Part shown: positions 8,306 through 15,748 of the stretch, one piece after another
Position numbering within the stretch: position 1 is the first letter of the stretch
How the letters are laid out: each line of letters starts with the position of its first letter
Origin: GCA-2733415 sp049609325
GTDB taxonomy: Bacteria > Bacteroidota > Bacteroidia > Flavobacteriales > Flavobacteriaceae
Direction of reading: 5' to 3'
DNA: 29,156 bases
NCBI GenBank assembly: GCA_049609325.1
Contig: JBMYYK010000028.1
Span: forward strand, 1 to 29,156
Program-made: the position numbers and the translations under genes
The notes under the pieces: model-generated
Seen by the model: only the letters and a program-made list of their open reading frames with translations
The model's database searches: none
Told to the model about the DNA's origin: nothing

Positions 8306-9346
8306 CTACGACTTATTTGCCAATTGTCCACATGCAGCATCAATATCTTTTCCTCTTGAACGACGCACCGTTGCTGGAATATGATGTTTCTCTAACTGGC
8401 GTAAATATTCATCGACTAAATTTCTATCTGCTTGTTGAAAAATACCATCGTCAATAGGGTTGTATTCTATAATATTCACTTTACACGGCACATAGCTACA
8501 AAACTTTAGTAAGGCATCTATAGCTTCTTGATTGTCATTAATTCCTTTCCAAACAATATATTCATAAGACACACGACTTTTAGTTTTTGAATACCAATAT
8601 GCTAAGGCTTCTCGTAATTCTGTTAACGGAAATGTTTCGTTAAAAGGCATAATCTTAGTTCTCACCTCATCTATTGCCGAGTGTAATGACACGGCCAATT
8701 TAAACTTAACCTCGTCATCGGCCATTTTCTTAATCATCTTTGGGATACCAGAAGTAGATACTATAATTCGCTTAGGTGACATCGCTAATCCTTCTGGGGA
8801 AGTAATTTTATCAATAGCTTTAATAACATTATTGTAATTCATTAAAGGTTCACCCATTCCCATGAATACAATATTTGATAAAGGCCTGTTATGATATAAT
8901 CTACTTTCTTTATCGATTGCAACTACCTGATCATAAATTTCATCCGGATTCAAGTTACGCATGCGTTTTAAACGTGCTGTGGCACAAAACTGACAATCTA
9001 AACTACATCCTACTTGGCTTGATACACATGCTGTAGTTCTAGTTGCTGTAGGAATCAACACCGATTCTACAACTAAACCATCATGTAATTTTACGGCATT
9101 TTTAATTGTACCATCTGCACTACGCTGCATCTGATCAACAGAAATATGGTTAATTACAAAATGTTCAGAAAGCATTTCTCTTGTAGCTTTAGACAGGTTT
9201 GTCATATCATCAAAAACATGCGCTCCTTTTCCCCATAACCATTCATACACTTGATTTCCTCGAAAAGCTTTATCTCCATTTTCTGTAAAAAATGTTCTCA
9301 GCTCTTCTTTAGTTAATTTTCTGATGTCCTTTTTTGTAGTTCCCAT
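8306..9346 (-). CDS. rlmN: 23S rRNA (adenine-2503-C2)/tRNA adenine-37 methyltransferase RlmN
   Basis: A 346-residue radical-SAM enzyme that makes m2A at A2503 of 23S rRNA and usually also at A37 of some tRNAs. The CxxxCxxC cluster motif is C114, C118 and C121 in GCSLDCQFCATA. C339 in the C-terminal DAACGQ is the methyl-carrying cysteine expected for the RlmN/Cfr family. The N-terminal accessory domain (about 1-100) is complete, and NIVFMGMGEPLMN is present. Length and motifs fit RlmN rather than the Cfr resistance enzyme. A strong TTTTG-N17-TACTTTTG promoter lies directly upstream. Confidence 0.95.
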   Translation of the reverse strand: MGTTKKDIRKLTKEELRTFFTENGDKAFRGNQVYEWLWGKGAHVFDDMTNLSKATREMLSEHFVINHISVDQMQRSADGTIKNAVKLHDGLVVESVLIPTATRTTACVSSQVGCSLDCQFCATARLKRMRNLNPDEIYDQVVAIDKESRLYHNRPLSNIVFMGMGEPLMNYNNVIKAIDKITSPEGLAMSPKRIIVSTSGIPKMIKKMADDEVKFKLAVSLHSAIDEVRTKIMPFNETFPLTELREALAYWYSKTKSRVSYEYIVWKGINDNQEAIDALLKFCSYVPCKVNIIEYNPIDDGIFQQADRNLVDEYLRQLEKHHIPATVRRSRGKDIDAACGQLANKS

Positions 9347-9354
9347 AGCTTTTG

Positions 9355-9384
9355 CAAAAGTAGTAAGAATTCACTAAACCAAAA
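9355..9384 (-). promoter_or_regulatory. rlmN promoter
   Basis: On the minus strand TTTTG (9384-9380), a 17-nt spacer and TACTTTTG (9362-9355). Both halves match the Bacteroidetes -33/-7 consensus. The -7 element ends only 8 bp before the ATG, so the transcript would be nearly leaderless. Confidence 0.6.
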
Positions 9385-9407
9385 TTAGTCTCGGCAGTTG
9401 TTTTTAG

Positions 9408-10157
9408 TTATTCAAAAATTAGTCGACCTGTGTATAATTCTTCCACCTCAACAACTGATGGTCTATTTTTAGAAATCAGATTACCCGTACTAACCAGCTT
9501 ACCTTTTAATTCAACTTGTGGATTTACACTAATAGCATTGCTCCCTCTATGATAAACCGACACCTTGTTAGCGTTTAAATTTGCGCCTTTAAATTTCCCG
9601 TCGCCGGCTGCAAATGTAATGTCTAGATTTTCTGTTGCACCATTAAATTTAAAGGTGGTTAAATTGTTTGCTACTACTTTTAAATTTTGAGAATTAACTG
9701 TCAGTTCAATATCTCCTACCGCAATTATTGCTGAATTATGAAAATTTTCTGAATGCACGTCTAAATTTGGATAATTCAGCACACCATTTGATCGAATTTT
9801 AAACTGAGTAGAACTGATGATTTCTGTAAGATTAGGAGTCGTTATATACACTTTAGTGATATTGTAATCTCTCACAAAATTACATCTGTTATGATTTGTA
9901 ATTTCTAAACGATCATTGGTAACATTAAACTCAACATCATTTAATAAATTTTTACCCGTTTCAACAAGCACTTCTTGAGTTGCCCCTTCAGTAATAACGA
10001 GCTCCACATCTCTATTCACTTTCAATTTAGTAAATTCTGGTACAGCTACCTCTTCAGTAATGATATCTCCTGAAGCTTGAAAACAATCGTTTGCGTTTTC
10101 ACTATCACAAGCAAACAGCAATACGCACACCCATATATATATAATTTTCTTCATCAT
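9408..10157 (-). CDS. DUF2807 (head GIN domain) lipoprotein
   Basis: I prefer the ATG at 10157, giving 249 residues. It begins MMKKIIYIWVCVLLFAC, a lipoprotein signal with an LFAC lipobox, whereas the longer frame (to 10178) overlaps the upstream gene and puts a polar stretch in front. The mature part starts with Asp and Ser after the lipidated Cys. It contains the DUF2807 pattern of repeated short beta strands (FTKLKVNRDVELVITEG, then NVTNDRLEITN) expected of a right-handed beta-helix. The function of this family is unknown; it is exported to the envelope. It follows the acyloxyacyl hydrolase gene by 7 bp, so the two are cotranscribed. Confidence 0.8.
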   Translation of the reverse strand: MMKKIIYIWVCVLLFACDSENANDCFQASGDIITEEVAVPEFTKLKVNRDVELVITEGATQEVLVETGKNLLNDVEFNVTNDRLEITNHNRCNFVRDYNITKVYITTPNLTEIISSTQFKIRSNGVLNYPNLDVHSENFHNSAIIAVGDIELTVNSQNLKVVANNLTTFKFNGATENLDITFAAGDGKFKGANLNANKVSVYHRGSNAISVNPQVELKGKLVSTGNLISKNRPSVVEVEELYTGRLIFE

Positions 10158-10164
10158 TTTTAAA

Positions 10165-11274
10165 TTACAGTCGCACACCTATTCCAAATTCTAAAGCTTC
10201 TGCAGCAGCGCCATGTGCTTTTAACGTGACAGCCCCAAATACTTTATCTCCAAAATAACGTTTTAACCCAATGCGCTCATACACTCGAGTTTCAAATTCA
10301 TATGGATAGTACACATAATACCCTAATTGTGTTATAAAAGATAATTTATTGATGAACAACTCATGACCTAAAAATACACCAATTCGTTTATAGTCTGTAT
10401 CTGGGTCTATGTTATTTTCAGGATATGCGATAGTATTATAGCGTATTTCTTCTTTTAAAAACATCGAGAAAAAGGCATCAGCTCCTAGCTGCAAAGCACT
10501 AACTTGCCCTAAACGTTTATCTGCATAAAACGATGCAATATAAAACGGGTATTGCTTTGTTCCTATGACATCTCCTTGATTTATTCCTCCTCTAAACGCG
10601 ATGTTATATCTGATTTTCTTGTTAATTGCTGTAGAATCTTTTTCTCGTTGTATATACGTTACTTCATCATTCTTATCTAAATTATACGTCAACCCAGCAT
10701 TTACAGAAATTGTATTAACACTAGTATTTGGCGCTTTTATATTCGCGTTAGAATAATGAGTTAAGGTCAAACCAGTTTGCAGATCAAATCTTGATTTAAA
10801 CAAGCGCTCTTTTTTATAATTCAACATCATATACGTACTACTCAACAACCGTGTGCCGAATGCTACATTTCTGTGATTTGTGTCGCTATCATAAGGATTC
10901 GAGGCATAAGCAATTCCCTGTCCTATACGAAACATCAGGTTACGCTTCAAAAAATAAAAATTGTAATGCGCATACAATGAGTAATTTTCACCTAAATATT
11001 CATTTTTAAGGTTTTGATATAAAAACGACACACCAACATCTGGGTAATTAAATCGTTCTTGCCAAGCTTGAGCACCAAAAGTCTTCTTGTTCCAACTTAA
11101 CAATACTCCCTCTGGATGCCCAGTAATTAAATGTAAGATATCAGAATTATGATTAGCAATAACACCATACAAGTAATTGGCATCAATTGTAGAGGAGTTT
11201 AACTTGTCTTCGTCTTGAGAAAACCCAACTACCCCAATAAATAGGTATATAAAAAGAATTATTTTTTTCTTCAT
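10165..11274 (-). CDS. PagL-like acyloxyacyl hydrolase, outer membrane
   Basis: A 369-residue protein from the ATG at 11274. That start gives a clean signal peptide (MKKKIILFIYLFIGVVGFSQ), and a TATATTTG promoter element lies 8 bp upstream, inside the longer open frame to 11334. The barrel-like body contains LTHYSNANIKAPN, with H173, S175 and N176 matching the HxSN catalytic motif of PagL, which removes a 3-O-acyl chain from lipid A. The protein is about twice the length of classical PagL, as is usual for Bacteroidetes members, so the substrate remains inferred. It is followed directly by the DUF2807 lipoprotein gene. Confidence 0.75.
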   Translation of the reverse strand: MKKKIILFIYLFIGVVGFSQDEDKLNSSTIDANYLYGVIANHNSDILHLITGHPEGVLLSWNKKTFGAQAWQERFNYPDVGVSFLYQNLKNEYLGENYSLYAHYNFYFLKRNLMFRIGQGIAYASNPYDSDTNHRNVAFGTRLLSSTYMMLNYKKERLFKSRFDLQTGLTLTHYSNANIKAPNTSVNTISVNAGLTYNLDKNDEVTYIQREKDSTAINKKIRYNIAFRGGINQGDVIGTKQYPFYIASFYADKRLGQVSALQLGADAFFSMFLKEEIRYNTIAYPENNIDPDTDYKRIGVFLGHELFINKLSFITQLGYYVYYPYEFETRVYERIGLKRYFGDKVFGAVTLKAHGAAAEALEFGIGVRL

Positions 11275-11281
11275 AAGGCCG

Positions 11282-11307
11282 CAAATATAAGGAATTAAAT
11301 ATAGCAA
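11282..11307 (-). promoter_or_regulatory. Promoter of the acyloxyacyl hydrolase gene
   Basis: On the minus strand TTG (11307-11305), 15 nt, then TATATTTG (11289-11282). It sits 8 bp before the ATG at 11274 and inside the longer open frame, which argues for the shorter protein. Confidence 0.55.
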
Positions 11308-11390
11308 CCTTACCACACACTTTACATAAAACACTCATGATGACCTTACTAAACAATGCACTTAACTTAAAAATAACACATATTCGTGGT

Positions 11391-11416
11391 TTTGCCTATA
11401 ATTTTATGTATTTTCG
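11391..11416 (+). promoter_or_regulatory. Possible ppa promoter
   Basis: TTTG (11391-11394), 14 nt, then TATTTTCG (11409-11416), one mismatch from TAnnTTTG, 30 bp before the ATG. The mismatch and short spacer make this tentative. Confidence 0.35.
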
Positions 11417-11446
11417 CGCACTGATTAAAAAAATAAACTAAGAGCT

Positions 11447-11974
11447 ATGAGCGCAGCAATAAAAAGAACATTTGATGTTTTAATAGAAATTCCTAAAGGA
11501 AGTAGAAATAAATACGAATACGATTTTGAATTAGGAAAAATCAGATTTGACAGAATGTTATTTTCGTCAATGATGTACCCTGCAGATTACGGATTCATAC
11601 CAGAAACTTTAGCATTAGATGGTGACCCATTAGACGTGTTAGTATTAGGAACTGAGCCAACATTTCCAATGTGTGTTATGGAAGTAAAACCTATTGGTGT
11701 ATTCCATATGGCTGATGAAAAAGGACCAGACGAAAAAATTGTTTGTGTACCAGTTACAGATCCAATCTGGAACAGCTATAATGACTTAACAGATTTAAAT
11801 CCACATAGAATAAAAGAAATCACACACTTTTTTCAAGTATATAAAGACTTAGAAAAGAAAAAAGTAGATGTTGGTGGATGGGGTGATGCACAAGAAGCAT
11901 ATGACATTTTAGACAAATGTATTGAGCGTTACGAAACTAGCGAACATAAAACAAAAGGAGACTTTACAATCTAA
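11447..11974 (+). CDS. ppa: Inorganic pyrophosphatase (soluble, family I)
   Basis: A 175-residue cytoplasmic enzyme that hydrolyses PPi to two phosphates with Mg2+. The family signature DGDPLDVLV contains the metal-binding aspartates D58, D60 and D63. N-terminal EIPKGSRNKYEYD (14-26) and YPADYGFIPET (44-54) are also diagnostic. Length is normal for bacterial hexameric PPases. It is followed by its own terminator, then by the membrane pyrophosphatase gene on the same strand, so two different PPi-hydrolysing enzymes are adjacent. Confidence 0.95.
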   Translation: MSAAIKRTFDVLIEIPKGSRNKYEYDFELGKIRFDRMLFSSMMYPADYGFIPETLALDGDPLDVLVLGTEPTFPMCVMEVKPIGVFHMADEKGPDEKIVCVPVTDPIWNSYNDLTDLNPHRIKEITHFFQVYKDLEKKKVDVGGWGDAQEAYDILDKCIERYETSEHKTKGDFTI

Positions 11975-11994
11975 TACGTGTCCTAACCTATAGC

Positions 11995-12028
11995 AAAAGG
12001 CGATATTCATTTGAGTATCGCCTTTTTT
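11995..12028 (+). terminator. Rho-independent terminator after ppa
   Basis: An 11-bp stem (AAAAGGCGATA with TATCGCCTTTT), a 10-nt loop and a run of seven T. It separates ppa from the membrane pyrophosphatase unit. Confidence 0.85.
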
Positions 12029-12088
12029 TATATCTCATTGATTTTTAGTACATTTAAAACAACTAATCTTTAAATCACAAACTAACTT

Positions 12089-15070
12089 ATGGAATCAATG
12101 ATGCTCTATGCACCAATTATTGCAGCAATAATTGGCTTACTTTTTATGTTTACAAAAAAAGCCTGGGTGATGAAACAAGACCACGGTGATGGGAAAATGA
12201 CCGAAATTTCTGACCACATTTACACCGGCGCGCTTGCTTTTCTTAATGCCGAATATAAATTGCTTTCACTATTCGTATTAATTGTAAGTATATTGCTTGC
12301 TATTGTTGCTTTTGCCATACCAACAACAGATTGGCTAATTGTAATTGCTTTTATATTCGGGGCATTTTTCTCCGCTCTAGCGGGTAACATGGGAATGAAA
12401 ATTGCCACAAAAACAAACGTTAGAACTACAGTAGCTGCAAAAACAAGCTTACCAAAAGCGCTAAAAATCTCTTTTGGTGGTGGTACCGTAATGGGACTAG
12501 GTGTAGCCGGATTGGCTGTGCTTGGGTTAACCAGTTTCTTTATCATCTTTTATCAATTATATATGGGTGGTGAATGGAGCTCTATAGATGATATGACCAT
12601 AGTTTTAGAAACCTTAGCAGGTTTTTCCTTAGGTGCAGAATCAATTGCCTTATTTGCCCGTGTTGGTGGTGGTATATATACCAAAGCCGCTGATGTTGGA
12701 GCAGATTTAGTTGGTAAAGTTGAAGCAGGCATCCCTGAAGATGACCCTAGAAACCCTGCAACAATTGCTGACAATGTAGGAGACAACGTAGGGGATGTTG
12801 CCGGTATGGGGGCAGATTTATTTGGCTCTTATGTCGCCACCGTATTAGCTGCAATGGTATTAGGAAATTATGTTATTAAAGATATGGGAGGAAGTATTAC
12901 TGATGCCTTTGGTGGTATAGGTCCTATAGTGTTGCCTATTGCTATTGCTGGCGCAGGAATTATAATTTCTATTATAGGTACAATGTTAGTAAATATATCA
13001 TCTAATGATGCCAAAGAAGCTCAAGTAATGAGCGCCTTAAATAAAGGGAATATTACAGCCATCGTTTTAGTAGCCATATCTTGTTTTGGTTTATGTCAAT
13101 GGATGTTACCAGAACACATGCAAATGAATTTCTTCGGAGAAGGAATACAAGACATTTCTTCTATGCGAGTGTTTTATGCCACATTAGTAGGCTTAGTAGT
13201 AGGTGGATTAATTTCATACATCACAGAATATTATACTGGATTAGGCAAAAAACCAGTTTTACAAATTGTTGAAAAATCAAGTACAGGTGCCGGAACCAAT
13301 ATCATAGCTGGACTAGCTACAGGAATGACTTCCACGTTTCCTTCGGTGATTCTGTTTGCAGTAGCAATATGGGCATCGTATGCCTTAGCTGGTTTTTACG
13401 GTGTAGCCTTGGCCGCTTCTGCAATGATGGCAACTACTGCTATGCAATTGGCCATTGACGCCTTTGGGCCAATTGCAGATAACGCTGGAGGTATTGCAGA
13501 AATGAGTGAACAAGACCCTATTGTTAGAGAACGCACAGATATTTTAGACGCCGTAGGAAATACAACTGCTGCTACTGGAAAAGGCTTTGCCATTGCGTCA
13601 GCAGCCTTAACATCATTAGCATTATTTGCAGCCTATGTCACCTTTACAGGCATTGATGGTATCAATATTTTTAAAGCTCCAGTATTAGCCATGCTATTTA
13701 TAGGAGCTATGATACCAGTTGTATTTTCAGCCCTTGCTATGAATGCTGTAGGTAAAGCAGCTATGGAAATGGTACATGAAGTACGTCGTCAATTTAGAGA
13801 TATTCCAGGAATCATGGAAGGCACAGGAAAACCTGAATATGATAAATGTGTTGACATCTCTACAAAAGCATCGCTAAGAGAAATGATGTTACCAGGGTTA
13901 TTAACCATAGGGTGTCCGCTTGTTATAGCTTTTGTGCCTTTGCTATTCGGTATGGACAAATTAGCTATCGCAGAAATGCTTGGAGGTTATATGGCCGGAG
14001 TGACAGTTTCGGGAGTATTATGGGCCATCTTTCAGAACAATGCTGGTGGTGCTTGGGACAATGCTAAAAAGTCATTTGAAGCTGGCGTTGAAATTAACGG
14101 AGAAATGACCTACAAAGGCTCTGACGCTCATAAAGCTGCAGTTACTGGTGATACGGTTGGTGATCCGTTTAAAGACACCTCAGGGCCATCAATGAACATT
14201 TTAATTAAACTCACCTGTTTAATTGGTTTAGTTGTTGCTCCAATATTAGGAGGACATTCTAATACGCATCAAGTAAAAAAAGAAGTTAAGATCTGGATTG
14301 ATGAAGACGGAAAAAAACATGTTTTAGATTCAGACACTGAATTAAAATTTTCGGAAGACGAACATACGCTTGACAAACAAGTAGAGGTTAGAATGAAGAA
14401 AAATAGTGATGGTACTGTTGAAGCTACAGTTAGTAGTACTTTCACAGAAAATGGAAAAACTCGAGTTACAGAAGAGATCTTTTCAGGTTCAGAAGAAGAG
14501 GTCAAAGCACAAATTGAAGCATTACAGCATAAACCTGATGAAAAGAAATCACCTAAAATTTCTGAACTGCAAGGAATTTGGTCATTAGATGACTCGCATT
14601 CTTATGTCGATTTTTCAATCAGACATATTGTAGCAACATCAAAAGGGAGTTTCAAAACCATTACTGGAGAGTTTAATTTTACTGAAGGCCAACAAAACAT
14701 AAACGTGACCATTGATGCAAACTCAATAAACACTTCTAACGATAAAAGAGATGCTCATTTGAAAGAAGCGGAGTATTTTGATGTTACGCAATTTCCTACA
14801 TTAACGTTTGTATCACATAAAATTACCGAAACACCACACGAGATATTAGCACAAGGGCAATTAACCGTAAAAGGCATTACCAAAGATGTACTTTTATCTA
14901 TGAAATACTTAGGACAACAAGCTACCCCTTGGGGCTACCCTTCTGCTGCTTTTGAAGGTGAAATCACAATAAATCGTTCTGACTTTAACGTGGGTGAATC
15001 CGGCGGATTATTAGGCGATGAGGTTAAAGTTGAGTTCTCTATAGAATTGAATCCGAAAAAAGAAAACTAA
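12089..15070 (+). CDS. hppA: K+-dependent membrane pyrophosphatase (ion pump) with C-terminal YceI domain
   Basis: A 993-residue protein. Residues 1-723 form a complete membrane pyrophosphatase, a 16-helix pump that couples cytoplasmic PPi hydrolysis to H+ or Na+ export. The PPi/Mg2+ motifs include YTKAADVGADLVGK (197-210), EDDPRNPATIADNVGDNVGD (217-236) and GGAWDNAKK (653-661). A494 and G497 in GNTTAATGKG are the residues of K+-dependent enzymes (K and T in K+-independent ones). The usual helix-6 glutamate is absent (DLFGSYVA, 243-250), but E184 sits in helix 5; I recall this arrangement from K+-dependent H+ pumps of flavobacteria. Residues 724-825 are an acidic, strand-rich linker. Residues 826-990 are a YceI lipocalin-like domain (WSLDDSHSYVDFSIRH, DAHLKEAEYFDV, LTVKGITKDV, INRSDFNVG). 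Both termini of these pumps face the periplasm, so the YceI domain would too. The frame is continuous. Confidence 0.92.
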   Translation: MESMMLYAPIIAAIIGLLFMFTKKAWVMKQDHGDGKMTEISDHIYTGALAFLNAEYKLLSLFVLIVSILLAIVAFAIPTTDWLIVIAFIFGAFFSALAGNMGMKIATKTNVRTTVAAKTSLPKALKISFGGGTVMGLGVAGLAVLGLTSFFIIFYQLYMGGEWSSIDDMTIVLETLAGFSLGAESIALFARVGGGIYTKAADVGADLVGKVEAGIPEDDPRNPATIADNVGDNVGDVAGMGADLFGSYVATVLAAMVLGNYVIKDMGGSITDAFGGIGPIVLPIAIAGAGIIISIIGTMLVNISSNDAKEAQVMSALNKGNITAIVLVAISCFGLCQWMLPEHMQMNFFGEGIQDISSMRVFYATLVGLVVGGLISYITEYYTGLGKKPVLQIVEKSSTGAGTNIIAGLATGMTSTFPSVILFAVAIWASYALAGFYGVALAASAMMATTAMQLAIDAFGPIADNAGGIAEMSEQDPIVRERTDILDAVGNTTAATGKGFAIASAALTSLALFAAYVTFTGIDGINIFKAPVLAMLFIGAMIPVVFSALAMNAVGKAAMEMVHEVRRQFRDIPGIMEGTGKPEYDKCVDISTKASLREMMLPGLLTIGCPLVIAFVPLLFGMDKLAIAEMLGGYMAGVTVSGVLWAIFQNNAGGAWDNAKKSFEAGVEINGEMTYKGSDAHKAAVTGDTVGDPFKDTSGPSMNILIKLTCLIGLVVAPILGGHSNTHQVKKEVKIWIDEDGKKHVLDSDTELKFSEDEHTLDKQVEVRMKKNSDGTVEATVSSTFTENGKTRVTEEIFSGSEEEVKAQIEALQHKPDEKKSPKISELQGIWSLDDSHSYVDFSIRHIVATSKGSFKTITGEFNFTEGQQNINVTIDANSINTSNDKRDAHLKEAEYFDVTQFPTLTFVSHKITETPHEILAQGQLTVKGITKDVLLSMKYLGQQATPWGYPSAAFEGEITINRSDFNVGESGGLLGDEVKVEFSIELNPKKEN

Positions 15071-15080
15071 CATCTAATCA

Positions 15081-15118
15081 CATAAAAAAGCCCTTTTTTT
15101 CAAAAGGGCTTTTTTATG
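15081..15118. terminator. Bidirectional rho-independent terminator
   Basis: A perfect 17-bp stem (arm ending AAGCCCTTTT) around a 4-nt loop, with T runs on both strands. It lies between the convergent pyrophosphatase-YceI gene and the deoxynucleoside kinase operon. Confidence 0.92.
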
Positions 15119-15126
15119 TATTTATT

Positions 15127-15738
15127 TTAAAACAAACCGTTTAGTTCGGCATCTATCTTGTTTATAATACTTCCTAAATCTTCTGGATTGTCAACAAAAT
15201 TCAAATCATCAACATCAATAACGAGTAACTTTCCTTTGTAATCATGAATCCAAGCTTCATAGCGTTCATTCAAACGACTCAGATACTCAATACTAATTGA
15301 ATTTTCATAATCTCTACCACGTTTATGAATTTGCGCTACTAAATTAGGGATTGAACTGCGTAAGTAAATTAATAAATCTGGGCCTTTAACAATTGACTCC
15401 ATCAATTCAAATAATGACTTATAGTTTTCAAAATCTCTATTAGTCATTAAGCCCATTGAATGCAAGTTAGGGGCAAATATATGAGCATCTTCATAAATGG
15501 TTCTATCTTGAATGGTATCTTGGCCACTTTCTCTAATTTCTAATACTTGACGAAATCTTGAGTTTAAAAAATAGACTTGCAAGTTGAATGACCAACGCTC
15601 CATTTTGGTATAGAAATCATCTAAATAGGGATTGTCAACAACATCTTCATACTGAGGTTCCCAGTTGAAATGCTTTGCTAATAAGCGTGTTAATGTTGTT
15701 TTTCCTGCGCCAATATTTCCTGCAATTGCTATATGCAT
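15127..15738 (-). CDS. Deoxynucleoside kinase
   Basis: A 203-residue cytoplasmic kinase of the dNK/dGK-dAK family that phosphorylates deoxynucleosides for salvage. The P-loop is GNIGAGKTT (7-15). The family's ERWSF substrate-binding stretch is at 47-51, the DRTIYEDAHIF motif at 78-88 carries D78, R79 and E83, and the LID region RGRDYEN is at 140-146. Substrate preference cannot be assigned. It is last in the five-gene unit led by the histidine kinase, 10 bp after the propeller-like gene. A link to the two-component system is positional only. Confidence 0.88.
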   Translation of the reverse strand: MHIAIAGNIGAGKTTLTRLLAKHFNWEPQYEDVVDNPYLDDFYTKMERWSFNLQVYFLNSRFRQVLEIRESGQDTIQDRTIYEDAHIFAPNLHSMGLMTNRDFENYKSLFELMESIVKGPDLLIYLRSSIPNLVAQIHKRGRDYENSISIEYLSRLNERYEAWIHDYKGKLLVIDVDDLNFVDNPEDLGSIINKIDAELNGLF

Positions 15739-15748
15739 ATCTATTCTA

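Noticed and set aside
8306..9346. Cfr-type antibiotic-resistance methyltransferase
   Set aside because: Length, context and the overall motif set fit housekeeping RlmN; nothing nearby suggests mobility or resistance.
10158..10178. Seven-residue N-terminal extension of the DUF2807 lipoprotein
   Set aside because: It overlaps the upstream stop codon and spoils the lipoprotein signal; the ATG at 10157 or 10154 fits.
11275..11334. Twenty-residue N-terminal extension of the acyloxyacyl hydrolase
   Set aside because: It would bury the signal peptide, and a TATATTTG promoter element lies inside it at 11282-11289.
13081..13272. 63-codon plus-strand frame within the membrane pyrophosphatase gene
   Set aside because: Out-of-frame shadow of a strongly conserved coding region.
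14260..14600. Assembly error or frameshift joining two separate genes at the pyrophosphatase-YceI junction
   Set aside because: The frame runs through without a stop, codon use is uniform, the linker looks like protein sequence, and no start codon with a signal peptide precedes the YceI part. It still merits a read check.
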